From Verrucomicrobia bacterium UBA4286 (lineage in GTDB: Bacteria; Verrucomicrobiota; Kiritimatiellia; RFP12; UBA1067): a DNA stretch of 22,020 nt. Each line of letters begins with the position of its first letter. The first letter of the stretch is position 1. The DNA lies in assembly GCA_002395905.1 (NCBI GenBank), contig DGVK01000132.1, forward strand, positions 18,298 through 40,317. The letters run 5' to 3'. Of this stretch, positions 15,474-22,020 are shown piece after piece. Both the position numbers and the translations under genes were made by a program. Under the pieces are notes generated by a model. It had not been told where the DNA came from. It searched no databases and saw only the letters and a program-made list of their open reading frames with translations.

Positions 15474-17729
15474 CTACTGCTTTCTTTCCTGCGCGTCCTT
15501 GAGAGTCTGCCGAACCTCGGGCGAATCCGGGAGCATCTTTATCGCGTGCTGCGCGAACTCCAGCGCCTCGTCGTACCGCCGCGCCTTGCGGCAGATTATC
15601 GAAAGATTGTTCAACACCGCCGGTTCGTCGGGGCGGCGCTTGAGGCAGCGCCTCAGATAGAACTCGGCGTCATCCATCCGCCCTTCCCTCAAATAGCTCA
15701 TCCCCATTCCGAAATTGGCCTCGGGGTCGTCCTCGTCGCTCCTGAGGACCGCCGCCGCGTAGTGGCGCGCCTCCACGAAGTCGGCCCGCCTCAAGGCGAG
15801 CTGCAGACCCTCGCGCGGAGTCATCTGCATGAACGTGCGCTGGCGCTCGTACTCCACTATGGAAAGCATGCGCCGCAGGGCCGTGTTGCTGCGGTCGAGC
15901 GTGTCGGCGAGCTTTTCATCGTTCCGCAGGCGCGCGAAGCGCGAAATCCGCCACGATACGGACGAAAGCGCCTCCACGAGCGAGGGCGAGGCGTTCACGA
16001 ACGCCGAGCCGTCAAGCGCGATGATCCGCCCGGCGAGGGCGTTCGCCGCCTCGACGCCGCGCGCCGCCCCGGCCTCGTCAAGCCCGGTCGTGCGGGCGAC
16101 AAGGCCCGACGCCGTCGGCAGAGGCTTCCCCTCGCGCTTCCAGAATTCGAAGCCCAGCTGTATCGCGGCCTCGTCCATACCGCCCGGCTTTTCGCCGGCC
16201 CACACCCTCAAAAGCATAGGCACGCCGATCGAGGCGTTGTCGTAATCGGCGGACCCCTTCTCGAAGCCCCTCGTGCGGACCGACTCGGCCCAGCGGCTCG
16301 GGCCGCCCATCATGTTCAGCGCCCTGAGCGGCGACCCCATCGACGCCGCGACGAGTTCAAGCCCGTCGTCGAGACGTCCGTCGGTAAAGATCCACTTCGC
16401 CCCGCCGCACTCTCTCACCGTCTCTTCAAGCGCGTCGCGGACGATGCGCTTCATCTCGCACGTCGCCCCGCGCGGGACGTTGACCGCCGCCAGAGCCAGA
16501 ACCCCTAGCGCGATCGCCGGCACCAGATGGCGCAGAAGCGGGCCGGGCGTCTTCGCGCCGTCGGGCAGATACACGCGGCGGCACTCGAACGCGAACGCCG
16601 CGCCGACAAGCGCCACGGTGAGAGCCGAGCACATTACATAGAAAGAAAGGAGGAAGCCGCTCGACACCGCGACGGAATCCTTCATGAAAACCCAGAACCG
16701 CGCCGCCGGGAAAGCGCCCGTCTGCATGGCCGCGAGCGCACAGACGAAGACGAGAATCACGCCGCGCTGGAAGCGCATTGGCCGGTCTTCATGGATCGCC
16801 GAGGGGAAGAGCCTCTGCGCGACGACGAGCGGGAAAAGCCCGAAACCGAGGCCGAGCGCCCAGCCCGCCATGGTGGAGGCGTCGGCGAGGGTGTGCCAGT
16901 AGCCCGCGCCGTAGCGGAAGTATATGTCGCTCGAACGCCACCCGTTGGCTTCTAGTCCGCCGAGGGCGGTGAAGAACCAGGAGTTCAGCCACACGGCCGC
17001 GCCCAGCGCGCCGAGGAAGAGGAAGAACATGCGCCAGCGCGGCAGACGGTCGGGGTCGGGCAGGGCGTCGGGCGCGTAAAAGCTGCCGTCCATAACGTGA
17101 CGCCACAGGCGGAAATACCCCATCACGAAAAGGGGCGGCAGAAGAAAGCCTAAGGGCGTCTCGGCAGCCATCACGCCTATCAGCGCGACCAGCGGATAGA
17201 GCCGCCAGTCGCCGCCGAGCGTGAGCCAGCGAAGGTAGAGGTAAACCGCCGCGAGGAGCAACAGGAGGCGAAGCTCCTCGGGCGAAAAGGTCTGCACGAC
17301 GCGCCAGACCGGGTCCGCCACCGCCACAAAGAGCGCCGCGAAGAGCGCAAACATCGGGCATATGAGCCGGGTCCACACCGGCTGCTCGTCGGCGAAGCGC
17401 GTGAGGAACGCGAGAATCTGCCGCGTGACGAGATAGCTCAGCGCCACGACAACGCCGCCGAGCGCCGCGCCCATCCACGCAAGCGCGGCTACCGAGCGCG
17501 CTATGCCGAAAGCCGAAAAAAGCCCCGCGACGAGAATGCGCCAGAGGCCCGGGAAGATATACTGCGGCGGACGCAGCCGCGCGGCCACAGCGACCTCGCC
17601 CCACTGGGACGGGTCGAGGCCGGGGACGGAGAAGTATGAAAACGCCGCGAACGAGACCAGCCCCGCGATTGTCGCAAGAAGCCAGTCCCGTCCGTCAAGC
17701 CTGCTCCGTATTGTTACGGTATCGCGCAA
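15474..17729 (-). CDS. Multi-pass membrane protein with C-terminal TPR repeats
   Basis: The 751-aa product has about ten or more hydrophobic helices in its first 420 residues, then a soluble region, then tetratricopeptide repeats (about residues 635-735, with ANFGMGMSYLREGRMDDAEFYLRRCLKRRPD and AVLNNLSIICRKARRYDEALEFAQHAIKMLPDSPE). The region LDPSQWGEVAVAARLRPPQYIFPGLWRI near residue 40 recalls the DSGE...HPPGYPL motif of the DUF2723/GT-C-like membrane proteins, in degenerate form. A role in surface glycan or protein modification is only a guess. The start is uncertain: I use TTG at 17727-17729, with GGGAGG only three bases upstream. The previous gene's stop is nine bases away. It follows two secreted-protein genes and may act on them. 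Confidence 0.65.
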   Translation of the reverse strand: MRDTVTIRSRLDGRDWLLATIAGLVSFAAFSYFSVPGLDPSQWGEVAVAARLRPPQYIFPGLWRILVAGLFSAFGIARSVAALAWMGAALGGVVVALSYLVTRQILAFLTRFADEQPVWTRLICPMFALFAALFVAVADPVWRVVQTFSPEELRLLLLLAAVYLYLRWLTLGGDWRLYPLVALIGVMAAETPLGFLLPPLFVMGYFRLWRHVMDGSFYAPDALPDPDRLPRWRMFFLFLGALGAAVWLNSWFFTALGGLEANGWRSSDIYFRYGAGYWHTLADASTMAGWALGLGFGLFPLVVAQRLFPSAIHEDRPMRFQRGVILVFVCALAAMQTGAFPAARFWVFMKDSVAVSSGFLLSFYVMCSALTVALVGAAFAFECRRVYLPDGAKTPGPLLRHLVPAIALGVLALAAVNVPRGATCEMKRIVRDALEETVRECGGAKWIFTDGRLDDGLELVAASMGSPLRALNMMGGPSRWAESVRTRGFEKGSADYDNASIGVPMLLRVWAGEKPGGMDEAAIQLGFEFWKREGKPLPTASGLVARTTGLDEAGAARGVEAANALAGRIIALDGSAFVNASPSLVEALSSVSWRISRFARLRNDEKLADTLDRSNTALRRMLSIVEYERQRTFMQMTPREGLQLALRRADFVEARHYAAAVLRSDEDDPEANFGMGMSYLREGRMDDAEFYLRRCLKRRPDEPAVLNNLSIICRKARRYDEALEFAQHAIKMLPDSPEVRQTLKDAQERKQ

Positions 17730-17738
17730 AGGCCTCCC

Positions 17739-18455
17739 TTACTTGCGGTTGACCTTGAAGAACTGTCCGCCGTCCTTCACGGGGGTGACGATCGTCACTT
17801 CGTCCGCGCCGGTGGCGCCGGCGGTGGCGTTCGCGACGTCGGCATCGACCTTGGCGGGGGTGTCGCCGGCGGTGAGGCCGTAGCCGAGATAGGGCGCACC
17901 CTTCACGGTGACGTAAACATTGCCCTCGAAGACGCGGATGCCGGTGATCTGCGGCGCGGCGACATCGCCGGTGGCGGTCTTGGCCGCGCCGGAGACGCCC
18001 GCGAGGAGTCCGCCGGCGGAACCAGTGGCGACGGCGACCGAGTTGCCGACGGCGCCGAAGGTGTTGACGGCGTCCATCGAGCCGACCGAAGCGACGGCGC
18101 CCGTCGCGCCGAACTTGCGGGTGTCGAGCATGTAGACGGCCCATTCGCCGCCGGTGTACTTCTTGGCGACAAGATCGGCGTCAACCTCGAACATCATCGT
18201 CGGGCAGCACCCGTTCTTCGCGACGGGGACGGAGATCACGATCGCGCCGCCCTCGGCGGAGCCGTCGGGGTTGATCTTGAACTGGCTAAAATCCTTCGAC
18301 CAGCAGAGCGCATAGCGCTCGCCGTCCAGAACCGTAGTGCCGTCGGCATACTTGTCTGGGCCTGGGGTGGAGAACGTAATCAGCACATCGTTCGCGGCGG
18401 CGAACGCGGCAGTCGCAGCCATGGCCGCGAACATCGAAAGCATTGTCTTCTTCAT
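17739..18455 (-). CDS. Small secreted protein of unknown family
   Basis: The 238-aa product has a signal peptide (MKKTMLSMFAAMAATAAFAAA) and is otherwise a Gly/Ala/Val-rich beta-type chain with no family I recognise. It has a Cys-Cys pair (NGCCPTMMF) and another Cys in YALCWSKDF. The last third (PQITGIRVFEGNVYVTVKGAPYLGYGL... ending DGGQFFKVNRK) looks like a small separate C-terminal domain, since the FF-K/R-V ending is common in secreted proteins of this group as far as I recall. I prefer the ATG at 18453-18455, because AAGGA lies nine bases upstream and only three bases before the other ATG (18459-18461). It is one of three secreted products in a row and probably belongs to the cell surface. 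Confidence 0.75.
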   Translation of the reverse strand: MKKTMLSMFAAMAATAAFAAANDVLITFSTPGPDKYADGTTVLDGERYALCWSKDFSQFKINPDGSAEGGAIVISVPVAKNGCCPTMMFEVDADLVAKKYTGGEWAVYMLDTRKFGATGAVASVGSMDAVNTFGAVGNSVAVATGSAGGLLAGVSGAAKTATGDVAAPQITGIRVFEGNVYVTVKGAPYLGYGLTAGDTPAKVDADVANATAGATGADEVTIVTPVKDGGQFFKVNRK

Positions 18456-18489
18456 TGTCATGATTCCTTTCTAAGTTGACCAGACACGA

Positions 18490-18987
18490 TTACACCCTTT
18501 TCCTCCTGCGGAGGGCGAGGGCCGCGAGGCCGAAGAGCGACAGCAGCCCGCTCGTCGGCTCGGGAACGACGCCGTAGGAAGCGACGTTGAAGGTGCCGTG
18601 CGGAGTCGTGCCGTTCGAGATGAAGTTCTGCATGTCGGAATATTTCATCGTGAGCCAGCCGACAGGATCGGTCGCTCCATCGTTCCACAGTTCAAACAGG
18701 AACGTGGAATGGGACTCGCTTGCATCGAACTTGCCCCAATAGCCGGCGGTATCCGCCAAAGAGGAGTCTACCTCCGTCCCCATGGGTGTAGCCCCATCAT
18801 ACAGGTTCAAGTAAGTACCATCAAGCTTGACCGTTGCGTAATTGTATGTAACGGAATCACCTCCGAGGTTGTTCTTGATGTTGTCGCCAAGCATCCAGTA
18901 GAGGTAGCTGTCGGCCGCAGCAGAAGCGACATTCGCCGCCAAAGCAAGAGCCAGAACAATCATAGCCTTTTGTGCCAGTGTTTTCAT
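18490..18987 (-). CDS. PEP-CTERM sorted surface protein
   Basis: The 165-aa product has a signal peptide (about residues 1-23) and a C-terminal PEP-CTERM signal: VPEP at 141-144, a hydrophobic helix at about 146-159 (GLLSLFGLAALAL) and RRRKR at 160-164. Such proteins are processed by an exosortase and exported to the surface or matrix. The middle part (YLYWMLGDNI... FDASESHSTFLFELWNDG... VGWLTMKYSDM) matches no family I know. It could be an adhesive or sheath component. The ATG has AAGGA eight bases upstream. No exosortase gene is in this window, so it must be elsewhere. It lies 72 bp after the beta-helix gene. Confidence 0.88.
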   Translation of the reverse strand: MKTLAQKAMIVLALALAANVASAAADSYLYWMLGDNIKNNLGGDSVTYNYATVKLDGTYLNLYDGATPMGTEVDSSLADTAGYWGKFDASESHSTFLFELWNDGATDPVGWLTMKYSDMQNFISNGTTPHGTFNVASYGVVPEPTSGLLSLFGLAALALRRRKRV

Positions 18988-19018
18988 TTGAGTTTTCCTT
19001 AGTTTAAGTGCTTGTTGT

Positions 19019-19049
19019 GGTCGGGCCCTCCCAGGCGGAGAACCCGACC
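19019..19049. other. Stem-loop between the beta-helix and PEP-CTERM genes
   Basis: GGTCGGG (19019-19025) and CCCGACC (19043-19049) pair into a seven-base stem, with an inner CTCC/GGAG stem and the loop CAGGC. No T-run follows on the minus strand, so a simple terminator is unlikely. It may slow transcription, protect the upstream mRNA end or set the ratio of the two surface proteins. It lies in the only sizeable gap of this block. Confidence 0.6.
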
Positions 19050-19059
19050 GTATCTGCTT

Positions 19060-21612
19060 TTACTTGAGTTCGACAGACTTGCTGCTGCCTCCATTGATGT
19101 ACCAAAGACCCGTACCTGCAGGAATGGTCACATCAGAAACCCATGTCTTGCCAGTAATGCGGCCCTTGTCGTTCTTGATGAACGACCAATAGCCCCACTT
19201 CTCTGTCTTGGAATCGTACGTGCAGGTGATAGGTGCGCCTGCAGTCGGAATCTTAATCTCGTCGCCTGCAGCACCCGCAGACACAACAGCGTTGAGCGCA
19301 ACCGTCGACTCATTGCCCTTCGGCAGAGGAGCAATCATGTTCCAGCCATTATCGACAGTCACATTGATTGTGTCGCTTTCGGCCACAACGGCGAGTGTAA
19401 TCGCCTCGTTCGGGTTTACACGCGTCAGCCACGCCGCCTGACCAGCGTACAGCTGAACTTCAGAAGCAGGCTTTTCGTGCGATGTGGCACTTGCCTCGCT
19501 GACCTTGTAGGTCGTGGCAGGCGTCCACTCCTTTCCACTGGAGAGCGTCCAAGTATAGTAGCACTTGTCACTGTCGGCCTTGCTGTAGACCTTGAGCACA
19601 TCACCAGCCGCGCGGTTGCTGAGATCGATCAGTTCTGCTGCCTTGCAGTCGCGAGGAACAGCAACGAGCGTCGTCACAGCTTCGGAAACAACCGGCGTCG
19701 CCGTCTGCTCAAGCGAATAGGTCTTTACGGTGCCGTCAGAGGTCGGCTTAGCCGACCATCCAAGAACGGAAGAACCAACCGTGCCGTTGAAGGTATAGCC
19801 AAGCGCGGTGTCAAACATAATTTTGTCGCCATTGGCCGCGAGGGTGAAGACGGGCGTTTCAGAAGCCGCGACATTGCCCTCAAGGAGATAGGTGGTGTCC
19901 TTCGTGAGAGATGTCACAGTCGTTGCAACATCCTTGGCGACCGTCGCATACTGGAAGCCGGTTACAACGCCACGAGTATGGACCATCTTCTTCGTCGCGT
20001 CGGCCTTGTTGCCACCTGCGTCAGTAAGGGAGCCATGGGTCTCAACACCACCACTTCCGACCAACTCTCCAACCGTCTGATCAGCAAGCGCAACCGTAAT
20101 TGTACCATTGTTCACGCAGTCCTTCAACACGGTCGCATCAGCCGTATAGCCTACAATACCGGCAATGCCAGTAATCTGTTTTGAAGCATTCTCCTCAGCA
20201 GTTCTTGCAGAGACAAGCGTACCATTGTTAACGCAACCATCAAACGTGACCGAACCGCCGCCAGACACCTTATACTGGGTAAGCGCGCAGATTCCGCCCA
20301 ATTTCGTATAGTCGCCGTAGATGGTTGCGTTGTTCGTGCAGCTCGTAATCAGCGTACCACTCACACCACCGCCGCACGCGCGAACGACGATACCGGCCAT
20401 ATTGTGGGTTCCAGGCTTCTCAGTCGAGAGGAAAGCGCCAGCCGCAGTAAGATTTTCGAGCGTCGCACCATTACCGGCATTACCAACGATGGCATAGCCA
20501 AACTCCACCGATGTCGCGGCAGTCGAAATGTTCTCGACCGTCAGATTCTTGATTGTACCGCCGTTGACCTGATTGAAGATGCCTCCATAGTTGCGAGCGG
20601 TCATCGTGACATTTGAAATCTTGAAGTTGCCGCCATCGTAAGTACCGGCGAAAGGAGTTCCTCCGGTCGGGTTCTCCGCATATGTACCGACACCGGCGAA
20701 CGCACTAGTGCCAGTCATATCAATGTCGGCGGTCTGGACAAAGCACTTGCCAGAGCAAGTATTGCCTGCATTAACAGCATCCGCGAGGGCCTTGAGGTCG
20801 TCAGCATCGGCGATTTCGTAAGGAACCGTCGAGCCGTCCTGATCGGCAGTCGTTGTACGGGGGAAGTACAGTTCATGGGTGGTCGAATTTTGAATGATGC
20901 CACCCGGGTAACTTCCCGTAGGATTGTGAACGGTAATCACGCCATTGCCGCCATCCCTTGCCGTAACAGCGTTGGCCATCGTCTCATAGCGCGTGTTGTT
21001 ATATGTCGCATACGCGGGGGTGACGGTCGCGTCAACGCTCTTCAAGGTGCCGGTGCCGGCAAAGGCGAGGGCGCCGAGCGTGGTATCTGCCGCCAACCCG
21101 ACCGTAACAGTCTTATTGCCAATCGTAATTTTGGCCGTGGTCGCCGCAGTCGAGCTGTTATCGAGCTCAAACGTGACGGTGACGGGCGTTTCGCTGAGCG
21201 TCGGCGTCAAGTCCGTGATAGCCTTCCACTTGTTAACATTAGGATCGGACTCTGCCGAATCCCAGTAATAGTACTTGAGCGTATTGCCGTCCTTCGCGAC
21301 GGTGAGCGCGGTCTTGGCGTCTTTAAGCGGCTCGAGCGAGCTGTAGTCGCTGGCCGCCGTGAACGCCGCCTGAACCTCCACGACTGTCTTCACCTCGGGC
21401 GACGGCTTTGTCGCGGTAGGCGAGAGCGTGATCGCTTCATCGGCATCAATGCTGATGACGTTGTTGGCAACATCTGCGGCCGCAGGCGTTGTCGACCATG
21501 ATGCGCCAGTCGTTGTTTGTGTAGAGCCGCTGACGGCTACGCTGAACCAATCGGCCGCGTTTGACGCGGCGGCAACTGCGCTTGCTAGCGCGAGAATTAA
21601 TAGTTTTTTCAT
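19060..21612 (-). CDS. Large secreted GLUG-like beta-helix protein
   Basis: The 850-aa product has a signal peptide (about 1-20, MKKLLILALASAVAAASNAA) and no visible LPXTG or PEP-CTERM anchor. Residues 265-520 look like a right-handed beta-helix of the GLUG type, with YEIADADDLKALADAVN, FAGTYDGGNFKISNVTMT, YGGIFNQVNGGTIKNLTV and repeated CxNNGTI units (residues 425-505). Two similar modules follow at about 649-731 and 757-842. Each has AVP/APLP at its start, then GD-(L/I)-K, a Tyr/Trp core and a late AG-x-W segment. The gene is richer in AT than its neighbours. It has its own promoter, and AAGGAG lies eight bases before the ATG. A surface adhesin or polysaccharide-binding role is inferred; no enzyme signature is seen. 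Confidence 0.8.
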   Translation of the reverse strand: MKKLLILALASAVAAASNAADWFSVAVSGSTQTTTGASWSTTPAAADVANNVISIDADEAITLSPTATKPSPEVKTVVEVQAAFTAASDYSSLEPLKDAKTALTVAKDGNTLKYYYWDSAESDPNVNKWKAITDLTPTLSETPVTVTFELDNSSTAATTAKITIGNKTVTVGLAADTTLGALAFAGTGTLKSVDATVTPAYATYNNTRYETMANAVTARDGGNGVITVHNPTGSYPGGIIQNSTTHELYFPRTTTADQDGSTVPYEIADADDLKALADAVNAGNTCSGKCFVQTADIDMTGTSAFAGVGTYAENPTGGTPFAGTYDGGNFKISNVTMTARNYGGIFNQVNGGTIKNLTVENISTAATSVEFGYAIVGNAGNGATLENLTAAGAFLSTEKPGTHNMAGIVVRACGGGVSGTLITSCTNNATIYGDYTKLGGICALTQYKVSGGGSVTFDGCVNNGTLVSARTAEENASKQITGIAGIVGYTADATVLKDCVNNGTITVALADQTVGELVGSGGVETHGSLTDAGGNKADATKKMVHTRGVVTGFQYATVAKDVATTVTSLTKDTTYLLEGNVAASETPVFTLAANGDKIMFDTALGYTFNGTVGSSVLGWSAKPTSDGTVKTYSLEQTATPVVSEAVTTLVAVPRDCKAAELIDLSNRAAGDVLKVYSKADSDKCYYTWTLSSGKEWTPATTYKVSEASATSHEKPASEVQLYAGQAAWLTRVNPNEAITLAVVAESDTINVTVDNGWNMIAPLPKGNESTVALNAVVSAGAAGDEIKIPTAGAPITCTYDSKTEKWGYWSFIKNDKGRITGKTWVSDVTIPAGTGLWYINGGSSKSVELK

Positions 21613-21620
21613 TCTGTTAA

Positions 21621-21626
21621 CTCCTT
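21621..21626 (-). promoter_or_regulatory. Ribosome binding site of the beta-helix gene
   Basis: AAGGAG lies eight bases before the ATG at 21610-21612, in a short leader downstream of a TATGAT -10 box. Confidence 0.7.
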
Positions 21627-21636
21627 GACGAGTTGT

Positions 21637-21665
21637 ATCATACCATAATTCTCGGCAGAGCGCAA
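21637..21665 (-). promoter_or_regulatory. Promoter of the beta-helix gene
   Basis: TTGCGC (21660-21665) and TATGAT (21637-21642) are separated by exactly 17 bases on the minus strand. GG precedes the -10 box, as it does at galK, rpe and fusA. The leader would be about 18 bases and contains an SD. The repeat array begins about 55 bases further upstream. Confidence 0.7.
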
Positions 21666-21719
21666 GGGGGAAAATTAAAAAAAGTTTTTGTCACCCGAGG
21701 GGGTAAAGGCGGGGCGGGA

Positions 21720-21944
21720 GGGGCTAGAAGCGCGAGAGGGGCTAGAGGAACTAGAGGAGCAAGAGGGGCTAGAAGCGCGAGAGGGGCTAGAGAGGCGAGA
21801 GGAGTTAGAGGAACTAGAAGCGCTAGCTAGAAAGGCTAGCCTAGAAGTTCTAGAACAACTACCGACGCTAGAGATTCCAGGAAGACTGGACCCTCCAGAC
21901 GCTCTAGAACGACTAGCGCCGCCAGCGCCTCTAGACACTAAACC
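21720..21944. repeat. 9-bp phased CTAGA array
   Basis: The sequence runs in units of nine bases of the form NNNN-CTAGA, some reading CGAGA, CAAGA, TTAGA, CCAGA or CTGGA. CTAG starts at 21724, 21742, 21751, 21769, 21787, 21814, 21823, 21841, 21850, 21868, 21904, 21913 and 21931, all in the same 9-base phase; two more, at 21827 and 21836, are off by four. Left units are purine-rich and almost regular, right units more diverged. All plus-strand Leu codons in it but two read CTA, and nearly all frames stay open, so I read it as a repeat, not a gene. Confidence 0.85.
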
Positions 21945-21945
21945 T

Positions 21946-21962
21946 CGCCCCCTGCCGGGGCG
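21946..21962. other. GC-rich hairpin between the two repeat tracts
   Basis: CGCCCC (21946-21951) and GGGGCG (21957-21962) pair around the loop CTGCC. No T-run follows on either strand, so termination is not shown. It separates the CTAGA array from the AT-rich repeat. Confidence 0.45.
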
Positions 21963-21967
21963 CGCTA

Positions 21968-22020
21968 CAAAATACCTGGTATTTTTGATCAAAAATACCT
22001 AATACTTTTGATCAAAAATA
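21968..22020. repeat. 23-bp AT-rich tandem repeat with palindromic core, cut by the edge
   Basis: Two full units (21968-21990, 21991-22013) and seven bases of a third follow each other. Each unit is AAAAATACCT, then GG or AA, then TA(T/C)TTTTGATC, with one first-base difference in unit 1. The palindrome TTTTGATCAAAA recurs with its centres 23 bp apart. Around the first copy the palindrome is perfect over 22 bases (21978-21999). The array runs off the window, so its size and what lies beyond are unknown. Confidence 0.8.

Noticed and set aside
19012..20184. Long plus-strand frame of 390 aa opposite the beta-helix gene
   Set aside because: It is antisense to a gene with signal peptide, SD, promoter and clear repeats. 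The product shows no domain.
21661..21700. Possible terminator near the A/T runs
   Set aside because: A and T runs are present, but I found no stable GC stem next to them on either strand.
21633..21830. Plus-strand collagen-like Gly-Ala-Arg frame
   Set aside because: It is a second translation of the same 9-bp repeat and ends at TAG where the phase slips. Every Arg in the repeat is AGA, which reflects the DNA motif.
21688..22002. Plus-strand frame with TTG start encoding about 104 aa of X-Leu-Glu repeats
   Set aside because: It is open because the CTAGA repeat has few stops in this phase. Other frames over the same tract are also open, CTA is an unlikely Leu codon here, there is no SD, and the end runs into the palindromic repeat.
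21968..22020. CRISPR array
   Set aside because: The 23-bp units are directly adjacent with no spacers and no cas gene is present.

Overview
The window is GC-rich for most of its length. Every convincing gene lies on the minus strand, so transcription runs from right to left. It looks like the chromosome of a free-living or gut bacterium of the PVC superphylum, with Kiritimatiellota or a neighbouring Verrucomicrobia/Lentisphaerae lineage as my best guess. This rests on a PEP-CTERM surface protein, a large secreted beta-helix protein, TATAAT-type promoters, strong Shine-Dalgarno (SD) sites and the mix of secreted proteins with Lys-rich signal peptides. The taxonomic call is inference; no rRNA is present.

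Right edge (about 21613-22020): no convincing gene. It holds a promoter for the beta-helix gene, an unusual array of CTAGA boxes kept in a strict 9-bp phase (15 CTAG tetramers in about 210 bp), a small GC hairpin, and an AT-rich 23-bp tandem repeat built around a TTTTGATCAAAA palindrome that runs off the window.

Surface block (15474-21612): an 850-aa secreted GLUG-like beta-helix protein, a PEP-CTERM-anchored protein, a small secreted protein of unknown family, and a 751-aa multi-pass membrane protein with C-terminal TPRs. The first two genes are visibly less GC-rich than the rest.

Middle block (11399-15464): ispH (isoprenoid synthesis), a dsbD-like thiol-disulfide reductase whose thioredoxin domain stops early, an orphan family-5 solute-binding protein, and a short tsaB. 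These are packed with gaps of 14 bp or less, or overlaps.

Translation/metabolism block (5613-11369): fusA, a long-chain acyl-CoA synthetase, a D-2-hydroxyacid dehydrogenase, tsaE and rpe. The last four junctions include ATGA/GTGA-type overlaps, which suggests one operon. tsaB and tsaE belong to the same tRNA t6A modification pathway.

Left block (1-5550): galK from its own good promoter, a FecR-like secreted protein, a PpiD/SurA-like periplasmic chaperone, dut, def and the 5' part of serS. The spacing fits a single operon mixing sugar phosphorylation, envelope folding, nucleotide hygiene and translation.

I see no tRNA, rRNA, CRISPR array, insertion sequence or prophage gene. The most unusual content is the repeat-rich stretch upstream of the beta-helix adhesin-like gene.
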